Shown in pieces: positions 41,948-53,052 of a stretch of 64,000 nucleotides of DNA. The position numbers and the translations under genes were made by a program. Positions within the stretch are counted from its first letter, which is position 1. Each line of letters opens with the position of its first letter. The stretch is from Leptidea sinapis (lineage: Eukaryota; Arthropoda; Insecta; Lepidoptera; Pieridae). The notes below the pieces were generated by a model. That model was not told the origin of the DNA, did not search any database, and worked only from the letters and a program-made list of their open reading frames with translations. The DNA is taken from the NCBI RefSeq assembly GCF_905404315.1, contig NC_066269.1, forward strand, positions 16,002,501 to 16,066,500, given 5' to 3'.

Positions 41948-43134
41948 CTGCCCAATGTCTGTTTGAATATTAGTCACGGTGATATTTCAAAATTTATTCT
42001 TAGAAGCTTAACAAATTGATGTATTTCATTTAAAAATTAATTAATTAGATGTTGGCTCGTTTGTGAATCCTTAGTTGGTGGTTTAAAAATTTGTCAATTG
42101 TTATAAATAAAAACCCTTTTGATCTTATTTCCTAAAAATATATATATTTCACGTTCTTGTGAGACACTAAAATATTGTGAAGAACGTTTGTTAGCTTGAA
42201 TGACAGGTAGCCTAAGACTCACTTATCGGCAAACGGGTTAATGGCAATAATATATATCAAATGAAAACTCATGAAAAACCAGTACACAAACTGTAATAAC
42301 ATCATTCACGTAAACAAAAAAATTCATAAAATGAAAACTACTGGGCCAAACTATTTCAAATTATTATCGGACCAAATGGCAAATATTCCGCATCAAACTA
42401 AAGAAGAATCTCGAAAATCGAATCATAAATGTAAGCGTAATCAGTGTAAATATATAAAAAAATACCGATCGAATTGAGAACCTCCTCCTTTTTGAAGTCT
42501 GTTCAAAACCGTAAAATTTAATAGTTTTGGGTTGGTCGCACAGTAACCTATGGATTTTAATTTAACTACTTGTTGATATGAGTTTTAAATTACGGTATTT
42601 TTTTATCACCTCGAGTTAGAAATTCAATTTACTACGATTTCAAGGGCACGCAATATTGAATGATATGCAAGTTTAACATGTAACTTTTACTCGATGCCTG
42701 AAAAAAGTATTGTATACAGACAGACGGGTGTATGACGAGGAAAAGATGGCGTTGATTTTACACGCTTTTAATTAGCTTCACCTGTATGTATGTTTGTTAG
42801 TAACCAACTCATTTGGGCGCGATTTTGACCCACTTTAAAGGGCCAGATTTTTTTTGTTAATTTATATAATTTTTATCTATCGTCTATAAGGCAGGAATTG
42901 ATGTTAATTTAAATTTTAACCACTACCTCTAACCGATTTAACTAATATTAGCAAATTTTTGGATACTAAAGAGAATTTCTAATTCAACAATGCAAATAAT
43001 AGTTTAAAAAAACTAAAAACACACTAGCAGAAGAATATTTTCTATTTTTTCGTTCGGTTTTCTAAAAAAAGCGTTTTTTTTTTTAACTATCACTAGGTTG
43101 ACGTGTAGTGTTTCAAAGTACTGTAACATCTAAA
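41948..43134. other. No gene; one AACCGACTTC fragment
   Basis: 42380-42505 ends AATTGAGAACCTCCTCCTTT then TTGAAGTCTGTT, the right end of the AACCGACTTC family. The 68-residue Lys/Asn-rich frame at 42271 runs into this repeat and is not supported. Confidence 0.5.
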
Positions 43135-43440
43135 TTCTGCTTTCATCTTATATATAACTATCCTCCGAAACGGCTTGACCGATTCTCATGAAATTTTGTG
43201 AGCATATTGATTAGGTCTGAGAACCGGCCAACATCTATATCATCATTTTTCATACCCCTAAATGTTAAGGGTGGTCAACACGAATTTTTTTGTTTTTTGA
43301 CATTTTTAAATTTGTTTGATTATGACTCAGCATTAAACTTAACTTAACAACTTCAAATTTTCACCCTTCTACGATCAACAGTTACTTTTGTTTCGCGATT
43401 TTAATATCAGCAATACAACGTTTGCTGGGTCAGCTAGTAA
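43135..43440 (+). mobile_element. Helitron-like repeat
   Basis: CGAAACGGCTTGACCGATTC, TGAAATTTTGTGAGCATATT and TCAACACGAATTTTTTTG lead to a terminus ATACAACGTTTGCTGGGTCA then GCTAGT. Reversed related sequence is at 61775-62000. Confidence 0.6.
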
Positions 43441-43947
43441 TTTATAATATTATGACCAGAAATTTTATTAGTGCTGACATCCGTATGACATTTCACAGCA
43501 AACTTATGGAAATTATACGGACACTTCACTATAATATCAGCCTTTTATAATTGCTCCTTTTTAACTATCATATTGCCTTTGAATGAGCTCCCGAGTAGCT
43601 CGAGTTCCTACAGCAGACATGAGACTAATTGATTACCCACCTGCTACAAAATGTATGTTTAATTAATAAAAGAGTATTGTTACTCGTATGAAAATATAAT
43701 GGATAATTAATTAAAACAGCTTGTGTGCGTCATAAGCTTGCCTGAAATGAAACGTATTTAATAAACATTTACAAAATTTTACGGTTGAACACTTAATTAA
43801 ATAAAGTTCAATGTGGAGTGTTTGGAAACCTCACTATACTTAGAAAACCTGCCTGATGAAATTCAAAATCAAAGGCCATTTATATATTATGTTGTAACGC
43901 TTTGGTTATACAACTGTTTATTGCAACATTGTACTCCGCAGAATTAA
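43441..43947. other. No gene seen
   Basis: AT-rich spacer without recognisable content. Confidence 0.5.
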
Positions 43948-44050
43948 AAAAAGAGTACAAACGAGCGTACGGGTCATCAGGTGTTAAGTGATCACCGTCG
44001 CCCTCATTCTCTTGCAACACCAGAAAAATCAAAGGAGAATTGCCGGTAAT
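43948..44050 (-). mobile_element. Jockey-like LINE, short 3' end
   Basis: A7 complement, ACAAACGAGCGTACGGGTCA, GGTGTTAAGTGATCACCG and CTTGCAACACCAGAAAAATC. Truncated about 100 bp from the tail. Confidence 0.82.
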
Positions 44051-44164
44051 GTACTTATATTGCCATTTTAAATAATAATATTAATAATAATAATATTGAT
44101 TATTATAAGTATTAATCTTAACGATTTGTTACTTTTTAAGTGATAATCCTCAAATCTGGGATTA

Positions 44165-44470
44165 ATTACACAAATGAAGTTTGCATCATAAAAGCGTATC
44201 TCAAATGAACTTTAAACGAAATAGGGAACTTTACAAACACATTGAGTAGAATTTTATATTAAACTTAAGATTATATTTTTTATAAGATTTATAATTACAA
44301 AAGAAATTTGAAAACAAAATTTATGAACAATGCGGACTCGAACACGCAACCTCTCGAGTTCCGTGCGAGCGCTCTTACCACTGAGCAAACCATTCGGGCG
44401 ACGTATCGTTGATAAATCTTGTATGGCTTGTTCAACTTTCAGGTTTTGGCTTCATCTACAAGATGATCTT
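44165..44470 (-). mobile_element. tRNA-headed SINE, family T2, reversed copy
   Basis: On the minus strand: AAACCTGAAAGTTGAACAAG, TGGTTTGCTCAGTGGTAAGA (A box), GTTGCGTGTTCGAGTCC (B box), then the body with GTTCCCTATTTCGTTTAAAG. The plus-strand frame at 44330 is the antisense of this. Confidence 0.75.
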
Positions 44471-44539
44471 TCAGTTGATAACCTGCTCAACCCCAATATT
44501 TGCATATTAGGAAATTGACTTAAGATGTCGCTCTCTCAA

Positions 44540-44790
44540 ATCTAAACAACGGTTGGATCAGTGGAAAGAGCGCTTAAGTGGAACGCGAGAGGTTGCGTGT
44601 TCGAGTCCTGCAAGGTTCTTAAATTTTGTTTTCAAATTTAATTTGTGTAATTATAAATCTTATAAAAAATATAAACTTAAGTTTAATATAAAAATCTAAA
44701 CAATGTGTTTGTAAAGTTCCCTATTTCGTTTAAAGTTCATTTGAGATACGTTTTTATGATGCAAACTTCAAACATCAAAGTTCTTCCGAT
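44540..44790 (+). mobile_element. tRNA-headed SINE, family T2
   Basis: GGTTGGATCAGTGGAAAGAG (A box), GGTTGCGTGTTCGAGTCCTG (B box) and the same body to GAGATACGTTTTTATGATGC. It faces the copy at 44165-44470, making an inverted pair with arms near 245 bp. Confidence 0.75.
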
Positions 44791-44849
44791 ATAATATACA
44801 AATTTGCCATCTTTAGTCAACGAAGAGGTAAGCACTCTAATTTGAATAC

Positions 44850-45162
44850 TTTTTTTCAATGAAAATAAGGGATGAGACGAGCAGGACGTTCAGCTAATGG
44901 TAATTGATACGCCCTGACCATTACAATGCAGTGCCGCTCATGATTCTTGAAAAACCCAAAAATTCTGAGCGGTACTACAATTGCGTTCGTCTCCTTGAGA
45001 CGTTAAGTCTCGTTAGCCCAGTAATATCACTAGCTACGACGCCCTTCAGAACGAAACATAGTAATACTTACACATTACTGTTTCACGGCAGAAATAGGCG
45101 CCGTTGTGGTGCCCATAATCTAGCCGGCATCCGGTGCAAAGGAGCATCCCACTGGTACCTCC
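44850..45162 (-). mobile_element. SINE family A, near full-length
   Basis: T7 at 44850, GATGAGACGAGCAGGACG, TTCTGAGCGGTACTACAATT, ACGACGCCCTTCAGAACGAA and GGAGCATCCCACTGGTACC. The 97-residue frame at 44904 is incidental. Confidence 0.87.
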
Positions 45163-45537
45163 AATACCAGTTTATTCATCATGATGAATTTCGTTGACAA
45201 TATTTCGCACTTTCATGAAATTATTTTGAAACAATCAAAATTTTAATTAAAATATGAAGAACAACAAATCTTTTTCCAAACTGAAAGGATGAGTAAACAT
45301 TATTGGATAAAGCTCCGTGACACACAAGCCTCGAAACAGATTAAAATATTCCACCTTGTAATACTTCAATCTAAATAAATATTATAAATTTAACGATTTT
45401 TGTGAGATTTGAAAGTTTCAAATTATTTGCTCTAACTTATATAAGATTGTCTCTCACTGCAGTGGTTTCTTACATCAATTACTTAAATACCATAAAAACA
45501 TGTGATTTATATCGTGGATATTTTGCATTATTAATAT
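45163..45537. other. No gene seen
   Basis: AT-rich spacer between a SINE and a LINE copy. Confidence 0.5.
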
Positions 45538-46112
45538 TGGCTTCGAAGAAGCTGGGCGTCATTAATAGGGCACGGCAATACTTCAAGCCGGCCCACATTC
45601 TAGCGCTCTACAAAGCGTAGGTCCGGCCACATGTGGAGTATTGCTGTCATCTCTGGTCTGGCGCATCCCAGTATCAGCTCGATCCATTTGACCGCGTGCA
45701 ACTCAGAGCAGCTCGACTAATCGGGGACCCAGAGCTCTGTGAACGGCTGGATCACTTGGCATTGCGTAGAGACGTCGCTTCATTGTGTGTCTTCTACCAC
45801 ATTTATCACGGGGAGTGTTCCGAAGAGCTATTTCACCTGATTCCTGCCGCCGTTTCCGCCTTCGCACGACACGCCACAAGTAAGGATATCATCTCCACCA
45901 TCTGGATGTGTGGTGCTCCTCCACAGAGCGGTTATTAAGGAGCTTTCTTCCACGTATCACAAAGCTGTAGCATGCAAAAAAGCGGTTAAGCCTTCCTTAA
46001 AGGCCGGCAATGCTCCTGTTATTCGTCTGGTGTTGCAAGAGAATGTGGGTGGCGGTGATCACTTAACACGAGGTGACCCGTGCGCTCGTTTGTCCTCCTT
46101 TCCATGGAAAAA
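45538..46112 (+). pseudogene. Jockey-like LINE, reverse transcriptase C-terminus and 3' end
   Basis: Reads ASKKLGVINRARQYFKPAHI, LALYKA, a TAG at 45618, then VRPHVEYCCHLWSGASQYQL, ERLDHLALRRDVASLCVF and HGECSEELFHLIPAA. A frameshift follows near 45860. It ends with the family 3' sequence and CCATGGAAAAAG. A 5'-truncated dead copy whose coding part is closest in wording to 27661. Confidence 0.88.
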
Positions 46113-47339
46113 GTGTGTTCCTGGGAGATAATTTCAAAATCACAGTGGTTATGATTAATGATTGGTCTCCACTGTGCCCCAACTAGAAAGCGCAGGCATC
46201 GTCGTAAAGTGTGGCAACTAATAGTTCGCCCGTAGGCGTACTCCAGTCTCATGTGGTCTCGTAGCGAGTGATGTTGACGTGTCACAATGTCATGTTCTGT
46301 CAAACTTTGCTCATAATTGAAACATAAAGGTTGCGTAGTAAAACATTGTAAAAATACTACAAGAAATAAGAACGACACTAGGATCAGATATTATCACTAA
46401 GTATTTTGTATTTTATTAATTTCAATGTAAAATGACACGAAGTGTATATAAGTTATAATGCTAGAGGCCCACGAGATGAGGCAACCGCCTTTGGACATCC
46501 GCAACAACAGGTTCAAGAGATTACCGGCCTTTACGTTGGGTTTATGCTCTGATTGTGAAGATCCCTAAGTCGTATCGGTTCAGGAAAACTGCAACCCGTA
46601 ATTGATTCCACGAAGAGTTCAATGTACGTCATTAATGTTTTGTCTTAGAAATATCTTACTCATCATGATGCTGTTTCGATTAATTTCTGATGATGCTTAA
46701 CTATGGAACCAATTTATTTAAAAATAAAAAGTATACAGTGTAACAAATAGAACCACGCTCCAATAAATATATCCGATTCAAGTAATTTATAATTATCTAA
46801 AGCAACTAATAAAATTAAATGCCCTCACGTTAAAACCCCTAATAACATACCATTAAACGTGACAGGTGTATCGCATTAACCTTTTTCATACAATATTGAG
46901 GACCTTAATACCCCCGAGGACAAAAGCACGAATATCTTCATTGAAAATATTTTGAATTTGTGTTTTTATTAGCAGTAGGAATATAAAATTACTCCAATCA
47001 TATTATATGTGTTTTATTTTGAAGTATTGTTAACTCATAGGTTACAACTGTGTTTATTAACTTATGATATTTAATTATTATGTTTACTAACAGACATATT
47101 TTACAATAAATTTTGTGTTAAGAGTTTTATAAGTGTTATTAACTTTATCATCTATAGTGTTGGAGTTAATCTTAAGTTGGTTCTGGAAAGCGCATTTTGA
47201 GCCAAAATACATTAATTTTTACAAATACCATGAATTCTTCCATAAATTATAATTCTATATGTGCTTATTTTAATATACCATCATAAAGGTAAACTTGTAA
47301 ATATTTCTAACAATTATTCAACCTCAAATGAATGATAAC
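46113..47339. other. No gene assigned; one unnamed repeat-like patch
   Basis: 46445-46620 (CTTTGGACATCCGCAACAAC, CTCTGATTGTGAAGATCCC, GTCGTATCGGTTCAGGAAAA) is GC-richer and reads like an interspersed repeat. A minus frame ending at 46130 starts with hydrophobic VSFLFLVVFLQC but has no ATG there. Confidence 0.45.
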
Positions 47340-48011
47340 AATGGGATGAAATGTAAATGACTCCTCTGAAAGGGAACAGTGACAAATTATATCTTCTCAA
47401 CCAAATTAGAGGGTCGTGGTGAATTCTGAAATTCATTAAAATGGTTAATTACATACATTAAAGCCCTATTTCGATTGCGGTTTACCTAGAAGTGGTTTGT
47501 TTTGCGGGCCTTTCTAACGTTGTAGCCAATTTACTTGTATGCTGTTACGTTTAAAGAAATAAAATTATTATTATGCTGATAAAGGTACCGTTCATATTTA
47601 ATGCTTTCAAATAAGCTACAACACCCCATTACTGGGCTTTATCAAAATTTGTATTTATTAACATTTACTTTTTACTGTGAGGCATTGACTATTTAAAGTT
47701 TGAGCATGTTTTTTTTGCAACACTTTACATACTATTATATTGTAAATGAAATGATTTGTAAAACGATGAAAATGTAAATAAGGATTTAAATGAGTGGTAA
47801 TGAGTTTCTTGTTACTTATTCTCATTAGCTTAACCCTTTACGACGTAGTAGTAGATTCAATAAGATTTTTTTTTGACATTCATAAGTGTAATTTCCGTGA
47901 CCTACAAGAATAAAGTGATTTTGATTTGATTTGACTTATCGAAATTACTGAGATGATATTATGATTTGTCACTGTTCCCTTTCAGAAGAGTCTTTTACAT
48001 TTCATCCCATT
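47340..48011. mobile_element. 672-bp element with 51-bp terminal inverted repeats
   Basis: Arms 47340-47390 and 47961-48011 share AATGGGATGAAATGTAAA and CTGAAAGGGAACAGTGACAA, three mismatches in 51. No coding capacity; a non-autonomous DNA transposon. I could not see a target duplication. A LINE tail is inserted at 47874-47945. Confidence 0.8.
47874..47945 (+). mobile_element. LINE 3' tail
   Basis: GACATTCATAAGTGTAATTT, GACCTACAAGAATAAAGTG and a TTTGATTTGATTTGAC tail, the usual end of a lepidopteran CR1/L2-type LINE. Confidence 0.6.
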
Positions 48012-48128
48012 CCTTCCATCCCATAATAATGAGAGTATTTTTGAAATACCAAAACGAAGATTGATGAAAGTTACGTTGAAAATTAAATTAATAGATAAAT
48101 TCTTATTAAGCTTATGTGTATTTATAAA

Positions 48129-48183
48129 TGTGTTTGTTATGCTTATCATTATTTTTCAGATAATGATAAGCATAACAAACGCA
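48129..48183. repeat. Perfect 21-bp hairpin, extendable to 24 bp
   Basis: GTTTGTTATGCTTATCATTA plus T (48132-48152) faces its exact complement at 48160-48180 across TTTTCAG. Three further pairs (one G-T) extend it outward. Size is near that of a small-RNA precursor but no expression can be read from sequence. Confidence 0.9.
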
Positions 48184-48712
48184 AAAAGTAAATAAATTTT
48201 TTTCTATATTAGTACTTTGTTGAAATACATAACTTTTAAAAAGCAATGCCTCAAATATTTCATAGTAATCCAAAAATAAAGTTATCATGTTTATGGAGCT
48301 ATAAATTCATTGGGAAGCTTAGTCTGGCAATTGACTGTTTTTTATTCTATGCTCCTACATGTTAATATTTAATATACTTCGGCTAATTAAATAAAATCAT
48401 ACAGAAATTGCATATACATTCAAATAACTAATTGAAGAAATACTTCGAAAACCCGTGTCTGTTTAATGCCTTCGCTTTTCTATAAAAGCGATTGACTTTA
48501 AGACTTATGATACAATGGTAGTTTTTAAAATATAGGTAAAAAAACATATAATTTTAGCGTTTAAAATATATTGTTTAAGGGTTTTTAAAATTATTTTACA
48601 CAGTAGATATTTTTAATTCGATTTAAATAAACATAATTAACTATCTCACAACACATTGGTATGCGGCGAATGAGAATCTCACCGCAGGCACCGTTGGTGA
48701 GAGTCAAAAGCA
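48184..48712. other. No gene seen
   Basis: AT-rich spacer. Confidence 0.5.
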
Positions 48713-49150
48713 TTGAAATTCAAATTCAAATATTTTTATTCAAAGTAGGATGTGACATCACTTATTGAAATGTAAAAACTACCACCCATTCCAAAATGAA
48801 TGCCTCAGACCTGAGAAGAATGGGCGCAGCAAACTCAGCGGGCTTTTTTTTCATCAAAAAAATATGTTTAGAAAGTAATATTGTACAATTAAACTTGTTA
48901 TTTAATAGCCTGAGGGCGGTCGCTCCATTCCCAATCTGTGGTGTCATTAGAAAAGTCATTTATGTTATAGTAACAATTCTTTAAAATAACGTAACACTTT
49001 TGATTTGAACATTTTTGGGATCTTGTTGTAAAAGCATATACTTTCACCCCACAAAAGACTTTAACATTATGGTTATGACAGTTTTTAGCAAATTCACTTA
49101 TGTGCCTATAAACATACATTACATTATCGAGAATATGTTATTGAATATAT
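48713..49150 (-). pseudogene. CR1-like LINE, 3' fragment
   Basis: Same family as 15925-16535. Minus frames give MYVYRHISEFAKNCHNHNV and NCYYNINDFSNDT, with a frameshift between. The 3' end has AAATTCAAATTCAAAT and the ACTACCACCCATTCCAAAAT block. Confidence 0.8.
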
Positions 49151-50059
49151 TATCTTGACTGTTAAATTGTTCATTTTTTATTGCAAGTATTTAAATTGTT
49201 ATCAAAGCTATAAACACAATATTTCTCTATACGTATGAGTGTAGTAGTGTAGCACTACATCTGTAAGTTATTATACTCACCAGAGGTCATTCGTTTTGAA
49301 GGACCATTTGACTTACGCTGGAGTGAGCCCACAATCCACAGAATGGTTCTTTCTGCCTTTGACGTAAAAGTTGTTTATGTGTCATAACTGTAACAGAAAC
49401 AATACACAGCCTAGCCGGAAAGAGGAAACATTCATAGGTTATATTAATATTTTGTATTCCTCATGCGGGAAAAGTAGTATCTTGGCGCTCGCTGTTGCTA
49501 TAGAAAAAGAACTATTTGCCAATTTTAAAAATACGTGCGTGAATTGAGTTTCCTTGTCGCACGCAAATTATACTTGTCGTACGAAAATTTCGAAATATTA
49601 AAACTGAATTGAGGTTGACGCGTCTGTCAGTTTAATTTAATAAATAAAATTATAATTTAAGTTACAAAAGTTTAAGAACCAATATGAAGTCGGAATTAAT
49701 ACATAATCATAATCAAGCATTTGTAATACAAAATAGTATGTGCATATCGTGCGATTCATGCAATTAGATCGAAATGACGGCATCAAATCAATAAAATATA
49801 TATCGTGAGTACCCGTCATAATAATTACAAGCGTTTGTATATAGAAAGTAGCATATTATAATGAAGTAGAGCTAATGAATAAGACCACAAAATTGTTCTA
49901 AGACCTCTATCTTATCTATGTTTTTCACGGGCGACAATAGGATACTATAGCAACTAAAGTTAAGTAGTTTTTGTCGGTTATGATGGTCGTGATGAAGCCT
50001 GAACTAGGTGGCTGAACTCCTTAGTAAAATTCTTTGAAAATATTATTAACCATTTATAT
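49151..50059. other. No gene; one shared repeat piece
   Basis: 49285-49325 (GAGGTCATTCGTTTTGAAGG, CCATTTGACTTACGCTGGAG) matches 20727-20770. TATATATCGTGAGTACC at 49798 recurs near 56605. Nothing coding. Confidence 0.5.
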
Positions 50060-50205
50060 TTATGATGAATACAGATGTTTATGTATGTTTAAGTAAGTAT
50101 ATTATATATATAAATATATTTTTGTCGTTGTTTTGTATAGTATAGGCTATGCCTAGTTTGGGGCAAGATAATTTGTGTAAAAGTGTGTTAATATTATTAT
50201 TATGT
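50060..50205 (+). mobile_element. tRNA-headed SINE family T1, 3' part
   Basis: ATGATGAATACAGATGTTTA, TAAGTAAGTATATTATATAT, CTATGCCTAGTTTGGGGCAA and GTGTTAATATTATTATTATG. The tRNA-like head is missing. Confidence 0.7.
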
Positions 50206-50350
50206 CTAAAGGTGAAGAGCGCGATTGTAGTGCTGCTCAGAATTTTTGGGCTTTTCAAGAATCCGGAGTGGCACTGTATTGTGATGAGCTGGGCGTATCA
50301 ATTTCCATCAGCTGAACGTACTTCTCGTCTCGTCCAGTATTTCCAATAAA
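50206..50350 (+). mobile_element. SINE family A, 3' part
   Basis: GTGAAGAGCGCGATTGTAGT, TCAGAATTTTTGGGCTTTTC, CATCAGCTGAACGTACTTC then A-rich end. Directly abuts the T1 SINE. Confidence 0.8.
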
Positions 50351-51742
50351 AAATATATTATTTTATATGCCTTGTATAAAAACAAAGTCAGGTTGGTTAC
50401 TTCATTGTATCAAAATAACACATTAAAGATCTTAGTTTTCTTTAATCAATTGCCGTAGTCTTACCTATTCGTAACTTAAAATTGTCAGTTACAAACTTTC
50501 TTTAAATATAGACTTCAAGTGCAAGTACGTTTAAGACAGTGTAACTAAATAGAAAAAGAAAGACATAGTAGTTGTAATATAGAAGCCTGCTTTTTAATTA
50601 CCTGTTAAGATTTATAATTTAAATTAATAAGAAAATTTAAAAAAGCTGTCAATATTTTTTAATAAAAAGCGTATAATAAATCCCTTTATTTGATATACAA
50701 TAGAGCATTTAAAAAAATCTTAGAAATAATTTCTAAATTGCATAGTCCATCAGCATCAGCATGACCGGATCAGAACACTGAGAGCTTTTTTGCACCATTT
50801 CTACTCTCTCAGCGCACTGTTTCTTTTGAAAGAGGTTGTAGAGTTTTAGTTGACAACAAAGAGTATTCTTTCCTTTCTTGATTATTATCATAATACGCCT
50901 CTAAGAGGTATCAGAAGATTTTAAAAACTTTTAAAAGTAATATGTGTATATTCAAGTATATATTATCCTTTTTACTTTGCAACAGTCTTATTAAAAGGAA
51001 CAATACGCCATGTAAAACGATTTATGAAGATATATTCTAATTCAATTAATAATGTCTCTAGGTAGAGTATAATTTATCATGACGGATTCGGAATAATACA
51101 CAGTCCGAAATTATCTTCATGAATAATTTACAACGACCTGCGTTGCCAGGAATATATTTTTATTATTTACGATAGTGAGTGATGTTATAAGAAAGTTATT
51201 CCGAATTTGTTATATATTTTTCAACACATTTGCTCGTAAAATGAGCCTTATTGCATCGTTCTTAGGACCATAAACTGAACTTTAACACACGCGTGCATAA
51301 TAATATTACACATTAGTCACCAGTGCATAATAGAATTATCCCTACAAAGTTAAGCTAGTACCTAACTGCAAATTATATGTGAGTAAACTGGTCATTATTA
51401 ACTTAACCAGGTAAAACAGTGTTTTTTTGTACCAACAAAGAGCTTTTATGCCGATGAAAATCCAGAATAAACATGAGCCTAATTAAGACGAAAAAACATT
51501 AATTATTTTCAAATTATTGATAATCCACAAAATTTTCTTATAAAATATATGCATTTCATTACTAAAACCATAATTTTGAAGTAGGCTGTATGGCTATGTA
51601 ATCAATCACCTTACATTTGCGCATGCAAATTGAACTTGCGCGGCATTTCCAATAATCCTCATATGTATAATGTATTATATATTTTGTTTGTATCGCATTT
51701 GTTGCTGTGTGGAAAATAATTGTTAAAAATGTTTTATTACAG
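50351..51742. other. No gene; family C copy inside
   Basis: 50765-50960 carries TGCACCATTTCTACTCTCTC and GAAAGAGGTTGTAGAG, a diverged family C copy. 50780-51740 is otherwise AT-rich and empty. Confidence 0.5.
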
Positions 51743-51846
51743 AAAATGAAGATTTAACCCCACCAGAAATAATAAATGCAGCACAAAATAAAAAAATACG
51801 TGTAAAATTTAGAGAAGAGTACTTTGCTGCTTGCGACATTATATAA
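51743..51846 (+). CDS. Orphan terminal exon candidate
   Basis: Follows an acceptor-like ATGTTTTATTACAG. The frame taking two bases from the previous exon reads NEDLTPPEIINAAQNKKIRV, then KFREEYFAACDII and TAA. The composition (charged, balanced, no low complexity) is more protein-like than its surroundings, and the other two frames stop at once. No partner exon was recognised upstream and I do not know the protein. It could also be a scrap of a pseudogene. Confidence 0.35.
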
Positions 51847-51984
51847 ATGTATGCAATACATGTTTGTTGTTTCCTCACACGTGTGTTGAAAAAGTGCGTA
51901 TGAAACTCGTGAGCAACTTACTCACTAGACACTCAGCTGATTGACGCCCTCGCCTACAACTCGGTGCAGAGGAATCACAGGAGC

Positions 51985-52130
51985 GTGTTTTAAGGAGAGT
52001 CACGCTGCCGTCTTATGACGTCAGCACAATCGGGTCAGACTCGTCCGGGTTAATTACCACACTCGCTCAGAATACTACCGCGAAGTAGCGGCCTAGTGCC
52101 GCTATGTTTCGCATAGGTTACTGTCGATGT
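51985..52130 (+). mobile_element. Jockey-like LINE, upstream region fragment
   Basis: AGTCACGCTGCCGTCTTATG, ACGTCAGCACAATCGGGTC, GGTTAATTACCACACTCG and GGCCTAGTGCCGCTATGTTT mirror 30600-30740 reversed. It is the region upstream of ORF2, here without coding sequence. Confidence 0.75.
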
Positions 52131-52419
52131 TGTCGATGTTGTCTGTAGATGTCGTTGTTCGCGCGAAACGTATAATAGTCAAAAAAGTTTATCTTCAATA
52201 ACATCAAAAAGGTACTGTAAACGTCATTATGTTTTGCAGTTATAAACCTATTTAAATCTGATATAAATATTCATTTATTGTATTTTGGTTTGATTTGGCC
52301 TTGTTTACAATGCTCTAAATAAATAATATAAACAATCAATGTAATTTGTCAGAAATATGTCAAATGTGAATAATTGTTACTTGTCAATTATTTATATATA
52401 TATATAATAATCAGCAAGA

Positions 52420-52690
52420 TATTGTCCCGTAGCAACTCTTCGACGTACATGAAGAGAGTTACGTTCCGGAAGTTTTTTCCCTGTTAGGATACCCCTCCGC
52501 ATCATCCCATGGGGAAATTTCGATCCAAAAGCATAAGAATTATGTACTAGACAATGGTAGTTCATACATTAAAACTTTTTCAAAAATATACTCCTGGGCA
52601 CACATTAAAAGTTATCAAAGCCTAAAACAACCTACACTTTCACCGTTGAGTGCTGTTCACGTGGACAGCTAGCTTATATAATATCATGTG
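52420..52690. repeat. Helitron-like repeat sequence
   Basis: CCCGTAGCAACTCTTCGACG, TACATGAAGAGAGTT resemble 61980-62020 (TTTAGCAACGCTTCTACG, ACACGACGAGAGTT). The right end ACGTGGACAGCTAG is like the Helitron-type termini elsewhere in the window. Confidence 0.5.
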
Positions 52691-52835
52691 TAATATTATA
52701 AAATATATGAAGCTTTTCATCCGTTCTTTTAAATAATTTTATTTCTAAATTACTCCCGTGCGGAGTTGAGACAAGCCACTAGCAAAATTATTGTTAAATT
52801 TTTATAGAACAATAAATACTTATAATCTTGGATCA

Positions 52836-53052
52836 TTTATACGTCTATATCTAGTCTATCGACTAAGACAGCTGTGAAGTCGTCGAAAAGAATTGAGTTT
52901 AGAACTAACCTCTATTTTGAGCAATTTACGCACACTAACACAAACTGTCATACAAATCGCGAGTTCAAGACGTAGCCTTGTCACGCACACTAAACTAATA
53001 TTCCTGGCCTGTTTTTATCGGTTGTCTAAGAGACTCTGTCTAGCCGTATAAA
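52836..53052. mobile_element. Short TIR element, family D copy 2
   Basis: Begins TTTATACGTCTATATCTAGT and ends GACTCTGTCTAGCCGTATAA; interior is the reverse of 33637-33816 with a longer middle. Confidence 0.65.

Noticed and set aside
42271..42477. Lys/Asn-rich 68-residue protein
   Set aside because: AT-rich composition explains the residues and the 3' part is a MITE end.
46130..46378. Secreted-protein first exon on the minus strand (VSFLFLVVFLQC)
   Set aside because: No ATG at the start of the hydrophobic stretch, no splice donor, and the frame runs into a LINE 3' end.
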